The position numbers and the translations under genes were made by a program. This document shows positions 35,311 through 43,397 of a stretch of 51,987 nt of DNA, in pieces (position 1 is the first letter of the stretch; each line of letters opens with the position of its first letter). This DNA comes from Chryseobacterium gleum (GTDB lineage: Bacteria > Bacteroidota > Bacteroidia > UBA10329). The notes beneath the pieces are model-generated. The model worked only from the letters and a program-made list of their open reading frames with translations. It searched no databases and was not told the origin of the DNA. The DNA lies in contig CAMDOM010000017.1 of NCBI GenBank assembly GCA_945903645.1, forward strand, positions 1 to 51,987, given 5' to 3'.

Positions 35311-35421
35311 ATAATTTAGACTAAACTGAAGATAATTTAGACCAGACCGAAAATAATCTAGGTGAGACTTAAGAAAATTTAGTAGTCTTATTGAAATGAT
35401 TTAGCTTCAATCTAAATCATT
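35311..35421. repeat. 21-bp-period array with terminal inverted copy
   Basis: ATAATTTAG-like cores start at 35311, 35332, 35353 and 35374, 21 bases apart, and at 35396 (22 bases). The last core, ATGATTTAG (35396-35404), is repeated inverted as CTAAATCAT (35412-35420), giving a 10-bp dyad with the flanking A and T. The first unit shares 14 identical bases, ATAATTTAGACTAA, with 490-503. Placement upstream of and overlapping a promoter suggests an operator or bent-DNA array. Confidence 0.7.
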
Positions 35422-35430
35422 ATAACTTTG
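35400..35430 (+). promoter_or_regulatory. probable promoter for small ORF / PhyH array
   Basis: TTTA (35400-35403), 19 bases, then TAACTTTG (35423-35430): a good -7 element and a one-mismatch -33 element. The 10-bp dyad of the repeat array fills the space between them, so a protein bound there would block or assist RNA polymerase. Transcription would start near 35436, 87 bases before the ATG at 35523. Confidence 0.45.
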
Positions 35431-35522
35431 TTCTCAAATATTCTTGCTTTATTCTCATAGTACAGTAAGAAATGGATGAAAATAACTAACCTAGAAAGGC
35501 CTATTGCCAAAAGCAAAACATC

Positions 35523-35768
35523 ATGAGAAAACTAACGCCCGAAGAGACCCCCGACTTATTGCCCATTAAACGAGGAAGTAGCAAGCAGCTGCGTTTGATG
35601 CTTTTACAATTAGCCATAGGTGAAGTTGTATTCATGCCAAGGGAAGAGTGGAAACGCAAAAACAGCCCCTCTTTCATCATATCCTACATCAAGAAAACCC
35701 ACGGTTTTCGCTACGACTATGGTATGAAAAGCGATGATACAGGTTGGCTGTTTCGTAGGGTAAAGTGA
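35523..35768 (+). CDS. small basic protein, unknown
   Basis: 81 residues, not assigned. It is basic, lacks a signal peptide or span, and ends with a compact motif (HGFRYDYGMKSD, then GWLFRRV) that looks like a folded, conserved C-terminus rather than chance sequence. The A-rich bases before the ATG and the promoter upstream support expression. It precedes the PhyH array by 170 bases; a DNA-binding or regulatory role acting on the repeat array beside it is possible but not shown. Confidence 0.55.
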   Translation: MRKLTPEETPDLLPIKRGSSKQLRLMLLQLAIGEVVFMPREEWKRKNSPSFIISYIKKTHGFRYDYGMKSDDTGWLFRRVK

Positions 35769-35938
35769 ATTGATATAAAGCGGCTTCCTTATCTCTCCTG
35801 ATAAATTCCAATTCCCATTCTAGTTCTCTATTGATTCCAAAGTAATTTTGGCAATTAGAAAGAAATTTTGGCCCAGTAGATTTCTATAAGAAATGCCAAT
35901 AAGGACTAATCAAAATTTCGCTTTTTTACCCTAACACG

Positions 35939-36787
35939 ATGGACAAGAGACTTGTTTTTAGAAACCAGGAATTGAATCGTAGTTTTGAGCGTAATGGGTT
36001 TGTTATAATTGACTTGCTTAACAGCCAAGAGGTTTCGGGATTGTGTAATTTACCCGTGTTGGCAACTCATAATAATTTGGAAGAGAAGTTCTTTACCACT
36101 ACGTGGTTGAACGATGCAGCATTAAGATTAGAAACCAATCGCGAAATATGTTTGCGACTTGAGCCTAAATTGGAGACCATACTAAATGGTTATCGATTTT
36201 TTTACGGTAGTTATTTCGTGAAAAAAAAAGGAGAAAAGAGTATGTGTGATGTACACCAAGATTGGTCATCGGTTGATGAGCCCAATTTAGTTTCAGTTAC
36301 TGTTTGGTGCGCATTATCCGATATGAATTTAAGCAACGGCTGTCTACAAATACTTCCCCAAAGCCATAGGTTAAACAACTACGTTCGAGGAAGACACATG
36401 ACCGATTATTTGGGAAAATGTAAAAACATACTTAAAGACAGGTTTATGCGTCCAATTCAGTTGCGACAAGGCCAAGCAATTATTTTTAATCAACGCATGG
36501 TGCATGGCTCAATGCAGAATCTTTCTTCTGAAACCCGCTTAGCTTGTGGACTGGTGGCAGCTCCATTGGAAGCGAAAATGAAACATTTCGTGGGATTTGG
36601 CAATGGAAGTGTTAAGATTGTGGATGCTGAGAATAATTTTTTTTCACGATATGATACCTTCGATAAGCTAAATGACGTGATGAGCGTAGGAGTGACCGTA
36701 GATTCAAACAAACAGCTTAGTCCTGTTTCGCTTTATCTTTTTGTTTTTTCTAATATTCTGAGGAATTGGGGACGAAAGTTGATATGA
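35939..36787 (+). CDS. phytanoyl-CoA dioxygenase family (PhyH) protein
   Basis: 282 residues, first of six tandem PhyH genes. Triad H106-x-D108 (HQD) and H189, with R200. Its TGA overlaps the ATG of the next gene (36784-36787). Two copies of AATTTTGG lie about 30 bases apart some 60-100 bases upstream; the first forms TAATTTTG (35843-35850), a -7-like box without a clear -33 partner. The family has many outcomes: hydroxylation, desaturation, epoxidation; substrate unknown. Confidence 0.88.
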   Translation: MDKRLVFRNQELNRSFERNGFVIIDLLNSQEVSGLCNLPVLATHNNLEEKFFTTTWLNDAALRLETNREICLRLEPKLETILNGYRFFYGSYFVKKKGEKSMCDVHQDWSSVDEPNLVSVTVWCALSDMNLSNGCLQILPQSHRLNNYVRGRHMTDYLGKCKNILKDRFMRPIQLRQGQAIIFNQRMVHGSMQNLSSETRLACGLVAAPLEAKMKHFVGFGNGSVKIVDAENNFFSRYDTFDKLNDVMSVGVTVDSNKQLSPVSLYLFVFSNILRNWGRKLI

Positions 36788-37608
36788 GTAAAATAATACG
36801 TAGTCAAAATGCAAATGATTCTTTCAGAGAAAGAGGGTATCTTAAAATGGATTTTGCATCGGTTGAAACGATAAATAAACTTAAGTGTTTGTACGAAACG
36901 TATCGTAAGGAACATGAAATGGGGGCCAAAGTTTCCTTGTTTCATTCCACCCAAGATTCCCAAAACGCAGAGTTAGCAAAGAAAATAGACAAAGAAATAC
37001 GACTAATTCTAGGCCATACACTCGCAGAAAATTTCAAAGATTATAAAATTGTTTTAGGGGCTTTTTTGGTAAAGGAGCCAGGTTCAGGGTCGATTGTACC
37101 ACCTCATCAAGATTGGAATTGGACAGATGAGCAAAAATATTTTTCTTGTAACGTCTGGATTCCTCTTTCCGATACTGGGAGAATCAATGGTGGACTACGG
37201 GTAGTACCTTCAAGTCATCGAATTATTCCAACTATTCGTCCCAACTACAATTACACTTGGGCCTTTGAAGATGTTGTTCAATCAATAGAAGCGCACTTAA
37301 TTGATGTAGATACACAAGTCGGTGAATGTGTTCTTATAGACCACTCAGTAATTCATGCCTCATATGCTAACCTAGCATCCACTAGTAGGGTTGCCGCCAT
37401 TGTGACAATAGTCCCAAAAGAAGCTAATTTATACCATTTCTTCTGTGAGGATGGACAAACTGTAGAAAAATACCCAGTAGAAACTGAAGACATATATCAT
37501 ATGAGATATAAAGTGAAGCCTGAATATTTAACGAGTGACGTATCATTCGACTATGACTTCCCTCGTGTTAATGAGACTGTTTTTCAGGAGTGGATTAAGA
37601 ATCGTTAA
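36784..37608 (+). CDS. phytanoyl-CoA dioxygenase family (PhyH) protein
   Basis: 274 residues from the ATG at 36784, favoured over a TTG six codons upstream because it makes an ATGA overlap with the gene before. Triad H108-x-D110 (HQD) and H191, with R202. The lid region IRPNYNYTW (151-159) closely matches IRPNPSYPW in the gene at 38631, so these two are nearer to each other than to their direct neighbours. A 135-base gap follows. Confidence 0.88.
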   Translation: MSKIIRSQNANDSFRERGYLKMDFASVETINKLKCLYETYRKEHEMGAKVSLFHSTQDSQNAELAKKIDKEIRLILGHTLAENFKDYKIVLGAFLVKEPGSGSIVPPHQDWNWTDEQKYFSCNVWIPLSDTGRINGGLRVVPSSHRIIPTIRPNYNYTWAFEDVVQSIEAHLIDVDTQVGECVLIDHSVIHASYANLASTSRVAAIVTIVPKEANLYHFFCEDGQTVEKYPVETEDIYHMRYKVKPEYLTSDVSFDYDFPRVNETVFQEWIKNR

Positions 37609-37688
37609 TTCCCGCATTTTTAGCATGTTATTTCTCATTGTGAACTGGAGATTGCGAATCGTCATGTCTAATCATATCTTAAAACCCT

Positions 37689-37701
37689 AATTTCGAACGC
37701 T
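37689..37701 (+). promoter_or_regulatory. 13-bp motif shared with 15985-15997
   Basis: AATTTCGAACGCT occurs here and at 15985-15997, both in non-coding gaps ahead of plus-strand genes (37744 and 16102). Here the preceding T makes TAATTTCG, one base from the -7 consensus TAnnTTTG. It may be a promoter element or a regulator site. Confidence 0.3.
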
Positions 37702-37743
37702 CTTATCGGGCCATGACAGGTATTGTTATTAACTAATTAAAAA

Positions 37744-38628
37744 ATGCCAATCTTCCGCGATAAAAACCTTCAGTATCTATTTGAACGCGATGGATTTGTT
37801 GTAACGGATTTGTTGAATACGGCTGAGGTGGCCGATCTTAAAGCGTTTTACATGGAGCGTCAGGCAGCTCACATGTCGATTGCAGATAAAATGCATAGTA
37901 CCAACGACACTGAAAAATTAGACCTGATACTAGAAGTAGATTACAAGCTAAAAGAGGTTATCCTTCCCAAGGTAGACCTGTTGTTAGAATCTTACGATGT
38001 TCTTCTAGGTAGTTATTTAGTAAAAGAAATTGGCGATGGTAGCGAAACAGGGTTTCATCAAGACCCAACTATGGTTGACCAACAACATTACACCAGTGGC
38101 AATGTGTGGGTTGCCCTTCAGGACACAGATAGCCACAACGGCAACCTTCGAGTTGTGAAAGGCTCTCACCGCATGATAGACACCCTAATTGCTACCCCCA
38201 ACTGCCCTGTGAGCTACGGGTCATTTAGGCATAGATTGTTAGAATTCTCAACAGAAATACCCGTGAAAGCGGGGCAGGCAATTGTTCTAAACCATAAAAT
38301 GATACATGGAGCAACGGCCAACCACTCTAATAACGAAAGAATTGCAGCCATAATCGCCATAAAATCCAAAGCGGCAAAATGGCGATTTCTCTATTTGGAA
38401 CCAGGAAATTCGAACAATCAAATTGAAGATTATCGTATTGATACCCAATCATTCGCGAGCCTGCTAAAGAATCAACGACCAACTCATGCCGAATTTGTAG
38501 GATATATCAGTCACGATTTTCCTCAACTAACCGAGAAGGAATTTGTTCGATTTATGCAAACAGGTAAACGGTCTGTGGGTTTGGGCACAAGGATTTCATC
38601 TGTCATCAAAACATTATTTTCAAATTAG
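37744..38628 (+). CDS. phytanoyl-CoA dioxygenase family (PhyH) protein
   Basis: 294 residues. Triad H105-x-D107 (HQD) and H188, with R199. The residue after the HQD motif is Pro instead of the Trp found in several array members, pointing to a changed pocket. A 135-base gap before it may carry its own promoter, making it the head of a second transcript within the array. The next gene starts 2 bases after its stop. Confidence 0.88.
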   Translation: MPIFRDKNLQYLFERDGFVVTDLLNTAEVADLKAFYMERQAAHMSIADKMHSTNDTEKLDLILEVDYKLKEVILPKVDLLLESYDVLLGSYLVKEIGDGSETGFHQDPTMVDQQHYTSGNVWVALQDTDSHNGNLRVVKGSHRMIDTLIATPNCPVSYGSFRHRLLEFSTEIPVKAGQAIVLNHKMIHGATANHSNNERIAAIIAIKSKAAKWRFLYLEPGNSNNQIEDYRIDTQSFASLLKNQRPTHAEFVGYISHDFPQLTEKEFVRFMQTGKRSVGLGTRISSVIKTLFSN

Positions 38629-38630
38629 TA

Positions 38631-39515
38631 ATGAGCGAAAGGGCTGGCATTTGTTTACGTAATGCGGCTAATCAGGAGGCATTTGTTAAAAATGGGTATG
38701 CCATTCTACCGCTATTGCCACCAGAAGCGGTCGACAATTTGCTTCTTGGATATATAGGTTTTGAAGAAGCGCACAACGCCCTTCAATTGCCTTTTGCCAC
38801 CACTAGCCATTCCAACAACGAAGCGCTTATATCTGCCGTTGACGCTCTTATTCTTACCACATCCGCACCTTTTATCTCCAATCATATTAAGGACTACGAA
38901 TTGCTGTTTAGCAATTTCTTAGTTAAAAATTGCCATCCCAATTCGGTTACACCACCTCATCAAGATGTGACATTGGTGGACGAAAACACTACTGAATCTT
39001 GTAGCATTTGGATAGCATTGGAAGATGTGGACGAACACAATGGTTGCTTAAAGGTGCTGCCCCAAAGTCACCGTTTTCATCCTGGCATTCGGCCAAATCC
39101 TTCCTACCCTTGGCGTTTTCGAAATGTGGAGGATAGGATAGCCAGAGATATGGTGAGCATTCCTATGAAAAAAGGAGAGGCGCTTATATTTTCGCATGCC
39201 TTAATACATGGTTCAAATGCCAATACCACTCAAAAGGCTAGAGTGGCTGCTGTGATTGCACTTTATCCCATAGGTGCGGCCATTTATCATTATCAAGTGG
39301 ACCACTTTGAAGCAACCACCGTGCACAAGTATGGCATGGATAAGGCCGCTTTTATTCGCTATGCCAAAGGAGCCGCCCCCACCGAAGGCCGATTACTGGC
39401 TAGCTTGCCATTCGAATCGGAGGCAGTTACGATGCGCCAATATGAAAAAATGAGGGGAGTATCGAGTTCCAGTCTACTATTGCGATTGAAAAACAGCATT
39501 TTCGGCCACCAATGA
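38631..39515 (+). CDS. phytanoyl-CoA dioxygenase family (PhyH) protein
   Basis: 294 residues. Triad H110-x-D112 (HQD) and H193, with R204. It shares the PPHQD segment and the IRPN lid with the gene at 36784. Its TGA overlaps the ATG of the next gene by ATGA at 39512. Codon third positions look more GC-rich than in the first array genes, as does the rest of the array from here on. Confidence 0.88.
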   Translation: MSERAGICLRNAANQEAFVKNGYAILPLLPPEAVDNLLLGYIGFEEAHNALQLPFATTSHSNNEALISAVDALILTTSAPFISNHIKDYELLFSNFLVKNCHPNSVTPPHQDVTLVDENTTESCSIWIALEDVDEHNGCLKVLPQSHRFHPGIRPNPSYPWRFRNVEDRIARDMVSIPMKKGEALIFSHALIHGSNANTTQKARVAAVIALYPIGAAIYHYQVDHFEATTVHKYGMDKAAFIRYAKGAAPTEGRLLASLPFESEAVTMRQYEKMRGVSSSSLLLRLKNSIFGHQ

Positions 39516-40330
39516 CGTCACTTTCATTTATAAACGAATCATTAGCCCGCCAGTTTGAGCAGGATGGTTTTGTGGTTATACGCGGCATTGCAAAGCAACA
39601 AGCACTTGCATTAGCGGCCTATGTAAATGCCATGAATCTGCAATTGGGCCACGAAATTTATTACAGCCTAATGTCAAATTCTGGGGAGAGAAACAGTGAA
39701 ATAGGGCATATCGTTCAAGATGCAATGGCGGATGTATTGAAGTTTGTTTTTTCTGAATATCAGGCCTATAATTCTTCCTTTCTGGTGAAACCTGCCCAAG
39801 TAAAGCATGAATTTGCATTGCATCAAGATTGGTGTTTTACCGATACAACCCAATTTACAATGGGCACCGTGTGGATGCCGCTTTGCGATGTAGATGAAAC
39901 AAATGGTTGTTTAACAGTGGTACCAAAAAGTCAAAAGGCATTTAACCCCTTTATTTCAGGCAATTTGCAAACAGCTCGCATAAATAAATCAGAACTACCA
40001 AGCGCTTTGGTTGCAAGTGTGCCAATGCAATTGGGCGATGTGCTAGTGTTTAACCCACTCGTATTTCATGGTTCTTATCCAAATACAAGTTCCAATCCTA
40101 GAGCTATAGCTACAATCAACGTGTTGCCAAATGGAGCTCCGTTTTGCTACTACAACAAAACAGGTGATACCTCCATAGACCGTGTTGAGTTAGATGAAAA
40201 GGCCATTGTAAATAACCTACCAGCATTTGTTTCTGGAAGAATGCCTCTTAACTCTAAATTGGTCAATATTCCATACACACATGCTATTCCCTCCGCGGAC
40301 CAATTGGTGAAAAGAATGGAAGAAATTTAA
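39512..40330 (+). CDS. phytanoyl-CoA dioxygenase family (PhyH) protein
   Basis: 272 residues. Triad H104-x-D106 (HQD) and H186, with R197. Its lid region carries ARINKSELP (155-163), similar to SRIPTDDAI in the first domain of the next gene, so these two domains are sisters. Between it and the next gene are 2 bases. Confidence 0.88.
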   Translation: MTSLSFINESLARQFEQDGFVVIRGIAKQQALALAAYVNAMNLQLGHEIYYSLMSNSGERNSEIGHIVQDAMADVLKFVFSEYQAYNSSFLVKPAQVKHEFALHQDWCFTDTTQFTMGTVWMPLCDVDETNGCLTVVPKSQKAFNPFISGNLQTARINKSELPSALVASVPMQLGDVLVFNPLVFHGSYPNTSSNPRAIATINVLPNGAPFCYYNKTGDTSIDRVELDEKAIVNNLPAFVSGRMPLNSKLVNIPYTHAIPSADQLVKRMEEI

Positions 40331-40332
40331 AC

Positions 40333-41967
40333 ATGTTCATCAATTCCACATATCAAGATGCCATGAACAGGTTGGGATGCTGCGTTGTCCCACTGCTGTC
40401 TCAAAAAAGCGTTGATGCCCTACTTGCCTTGCATGGGCAAAGTTTTTCCTCTCCAAGTGGCGAAGGCTTGGTGGCCAACCACAATTCCACTCCTGCCGAA
40501 CAAGCGCTACACGTATCTCATCAAATAGAGCACATAGTTGGGAATGAATTGAGTGAACTGTTTCGAGACTATACTTTTTTTGTGGGGCATTTTATGGTAA
40601 AACAAGCCAGAACTCTAGATGAATTTCCGCTTCATCAAGACTGGAATATCGTTGATGAGGCCAACTTTGGAAGCTATCAAATTTGGATACCACTTCAATT
40701 GACCGACAGTTCTAATGGAGGCATGTTTTATGTACCCGAAAGCCATGCCTTATTCAATAATTATAGATCAGGTAGTTTTAATATTTCTCGAATTCCTACC
40801 GATGATGCCATTGCTCCTTGTATCCAACACGCCATAGTTCCCACAGGAAAAGCATTCGTTTACAGCAATGCGCTGTTTCACGCCTCTAGTCCCAATATAT
40901 CGAATCAAGATAGAATTAGCGTCATTCTAAATATAGTGGCCAAAGATGCGCCCACCTATTATTTCCATCATTTGGCGCAACAAGAAAAAGCAGCATGCTA
41001 CACCATTACTAACGAAACATTGCTACAGCATTTGCCAGCGTTAGAACAGGGCATGATTCCATTTTCAGAACCCCCACATCATACCGAAGACATTCCCGGA
41101 CACATCAATAATAGAGCACTAACCTCAGAGGCATTAGCTCAGGCTATTCGCACCAAGAGAGCGCAAGAAAGGAATCAACAATCCACGCTCATGTTTCCGG
41201 TGTTGAAATCGATAGAAATCGAAAACGAAGTAGTTCAAAATGGTTTTGTGGTGTTACCATTTTTGAGTGATGCCCAAGTTGAAAGAGCTCGAGAGTTGTG
41301 GAATACAAGCTGGGAAGGAGAAAGCAATGGTATCTATACCACTTTAATGAGTTTGGAAAGCACATCTCGAAAAGCAATCCATCGCGCTCTTATTGATTTA
41401 ATGCAAGCAAATTTGGATGCGTTGTTTCAAAATCATCATATACCTATTTGTCAGTTTTTTGTAAAGCATCCCAACCCAAATGGAGCTATTGGGCTTCACA
41501 CAGATTCTACATTGCTTCTCAACCCGCAACTTGAGCCTCACTATGCCATTTGGATACCCCTGCAAGACGTTGACACCCAAAATGGAACGTTGATGGTTGT
41601 GCCCGACAGTCATAATTGGAACAATGGAATTGCAGCTGCCTCGGTGTCATGGCCTTTTGTTTCGAAAATGAAAGCAATTTTTCCCAAAGCTGTTCCGCTT
41701 AAGCTAAAGGCTGGCCAGCTCGTGTTGTTTGATAATCGATTGCTGCACGGTTCAACAATTAACCAATCTGCAAATTCACGATTATGCATTGCAGGGCGAG
41801 TAACGCATGTTCTTTCGTCTTATTACAGCTTTTGGAAACGAGAGAATGACGATAGAATTGGAGTATACGCGGAAGACCAAAATATTTATTTAAGCGAAGA
41901 ATGGGCGGGAGATAGAAAACAGCATTCAGATGGAGATTATTTGGGAAGCATCGCTCAGCATAATTAG
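40333..41967 (+). CDS. two-domain PhyH dioxygenase fusion
   Basis: 544 residues, about twice the family's usual length. Domain 1 (about 1-250): H101-x-D103 (HQD), H183 and R194. Domain 2 (about 295-544): H389-x-D391 (HTD), H472 and R483. Both triads are intact, so both halves should bind iron and 2-oxoglutarate. The linker of about 45 residues is polar and rich in Ala, Arg and Gln. It probably arose by fusion of two tandem genes of the same array, and may carry out two successive oxidations on one substrate. Confidence 0.9.
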   Translation: MFINSTYQDAMNRLGCCVVPLLSQKSVDALLALHGQSFSSPSGEGLVANHNSTPAEQALHVSHQIEHIVGNELSELFRDYTFFVGHFMVKQARTLDEFPLHQDWNIVDEANFGSYQIWIPLQLTDSSNGGMFYVPESHALFNNYRSGSFNISRIPTDDAIAPCIQHAIVPTGKAFVYSNALFHASSPNISNQDRISVILNIVAKDAPTYYFHHLAQQEKAACYTITNETLLQHLPALEQGMIPFSEPPHHTEDIPGHINNRALTSEALAQAIRTKRAQERNQQSTLMFPVLKSIEIENEVVQNGFVVLPFLSDAQVERARELWNTSWEGESNGIYTTLMSLESTSRKAIHRALIDLMQANLDALFQNHHIPICQFFVKHPNPNGAIGLHTDSTLLLNPQLEPHYAIWIPLQDVDTQNGTLMVVPDSHNWNNGIAAASVSWPFVSKMKAIFPKAVPLKLKAGQLVLFDNRLLHGSTINQSANSRLCIAGRVTHVLSSYYSFWKRENDDRIGVYAEDQNIYLSEEWAGDRKQHSDGDYLGSIAQHN

Positions 41968-42077
41968 CAACACCATTCGAAAACGAAAAAACACTGAGGC
42001 CACTAAAGCATCCAATTTTGAAAATTAAGCTTTTGTACTAATAGCCTAAATCGAACAGATTTACGAAAAAAGTGATA

Positions 42078-43385
42078 ATGCAACCTAATAGTGAAACGAA
42101 ACCGTACGCAATACAATGCAATGCTTTGGGAAAGAAGTTCCAAAGCGCTGATGCTGTTGGGCAGGAATCAATAATAGCGTTAGATGGGTTATCGTTGAAA
42201 ATTGCAGTAGGAGAAACTGTGGCGCTTATAGGAAGCAATGGATCCGGAAAAAGCACTCTGCTTAGTATATTAAGTGGAATAGTGAGGCCAACCACTGGTT
42301 CGGTTCAAATAGCTGGTAAAATCACTTCTATTTTAGACATAGGAAGCAACTTCTTGCCGGATTTAACTGGTGCTCAAAATGCTCGGATGTTTCTAACCAT
42401 CAATGGAGTGACCAGCGATATAGAAGCCCAACTTATAGATTCAATTCGAACATTTAGCGAGTTGGGTGAGCATTTCGATTATCCATTGAAGACCTATTCC
42501 AACGGTATGTATCTGCGATTAGCATTTGCAACATCCTTTTTTTTGAATGCCGACATCTACCTTGTTGATGAAGTAATTAATGTAGGCGATCAAGCATTTC
42601 GCCTAAAAATAGACTTGTATTTTAAGAAACTACAACAAGAAGGAAAGACCCTAATTATTGCGACACACGATACCAATTCCGTGCTAAGTCTATGCAGCAG
42701 ATGTATATGGCTAGAGCATGGAAAAGTGATACAGGACAATAAGCCCTCACGCGTTATTGTAGATTATGTGAAGTTTCAGCAATTGCGGTTTCAGAATGCG
42801 ATTGAAAAAACAGAATTGCAGGAACTGAATAACGCCTTCATTCCATTGGTTGGCGAAGACCGTCTTCATCACTATTTTCAAGGCATTGAGTTTGAAAACG
42901 ATTTGCTGCGCCTAGTGGAGGTAGATATATCAAGCAATAGTTCCCCCTTTATATATCGACAAGAAGAAATCGAGATGCGAATTTTGATTGAAAAAAAGTA
43001 TACTGGGACAATAATTCCTCAACTTAAAATTAGAAATGAGTTTAACCATCCCGTCTTATTTAGTGTAAGTGCGGTGGGCGAATTGGGAAGCGAATTTGCC
43101 GAATCCACCAAAAATAAAATTGGATTGATAGAGTATAGGTGCAAATTGCATAGCAATTGGCTAAGCAGCGGAAGATATTTTCTCAGTCTCAATTTTGGAA
43201 AAGACATTGATATTCAACAACCCATTTATAACTCCAGAGCGTATAGCCTTCCAAATGAGCTTTGTTTTGCCGTGAGAAGTAGAGAACAGGAGTTCATCTC
43301 TGATCCAGTACACTATTCATTCAGCCCAGAATTGCTTTGGAGTAATCAACTGATTTCTGGGGATACAGAAGTCGTAAAATCATAA
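42078..43385 (+). CDS. Wzt-like ABC transporter ATPase with C-terminal domain
   Basis: 435 residues from the ATG at 42078 (a GTG two codons before is less likely). Walker A GSNGSGKST at 52-60; the signature motif is YSNGM in place of LSGGQ, as in Wzt/TagH exporters of O-antigen or teichoic acid; Walker B YLVDE follows. The C-terminal half (about 250-435) is a beta-rich domain like the Wzt_C domain, which recognises the modified end of the exported glycan. No Wzm-type permease gene is in the window. It is followed within 12 bases by a polytopic membrane protein. Confidence 0.85.
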   Translation: MQPNSETKPYAIQCNALGKKFQSADAVGQESIIALDGLSLKIAVGETVALIGSNGSGKSTLLSILSGIVRPTTGSVQIAGKITSILDIGSNFLPDLTGAQNARMFLTINGVTSDIEAQLIDSIRTFSELGEHFDYPLKTYSNGMYLRLAFATSFFLNADIYLVDEVINVGDQAFRLKIDLYFKKLQQEGKTLIIATHDTNSVLSLCSRCIWLEHGKVIQDNKPSRVIVDYVKFQQLRFQNAIEKTELQELNNAFIPLVGEDRLHHYFQGIEFENDLLRLVEVDISSNSSPFIYRQEEIEMRILIEKKYTGTIIPQLKIRNEFNHPVLFSVSAVGELGSEFAESTKNKIGLIEYRCKLHSNWLSSGRYFLSLNFGKDIDIQQPIYNSRAYSLPNELCFAVRSREQEFISDPVHYSFSPELLWSNQLISGDTEVVKS

Positions 43386-43397
43386 ATTTAAAAGTAT

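Larger units (their letters stand above)
35119..35522. other. 404-base divergent intergenic region
   Basis: Non-coding. It holds the second 21-bp-period repeat array (35311-35404), an inverted copy of the repeat (35412-35420) and a promoter reading right (35400-35430). A 78-codon frame at 35072-35308 overlaps the oxygenase gene and has no features, so it was not called. Confidence 0.7.

Noticed and set aside
23812..41967. SyrB2-type halogenases among the PhyH genes
   Set aside because: All ten PhyH domains keep the Asp of HxD, which blocks the halide site; only the unrelated protein at 34222 has HxG.
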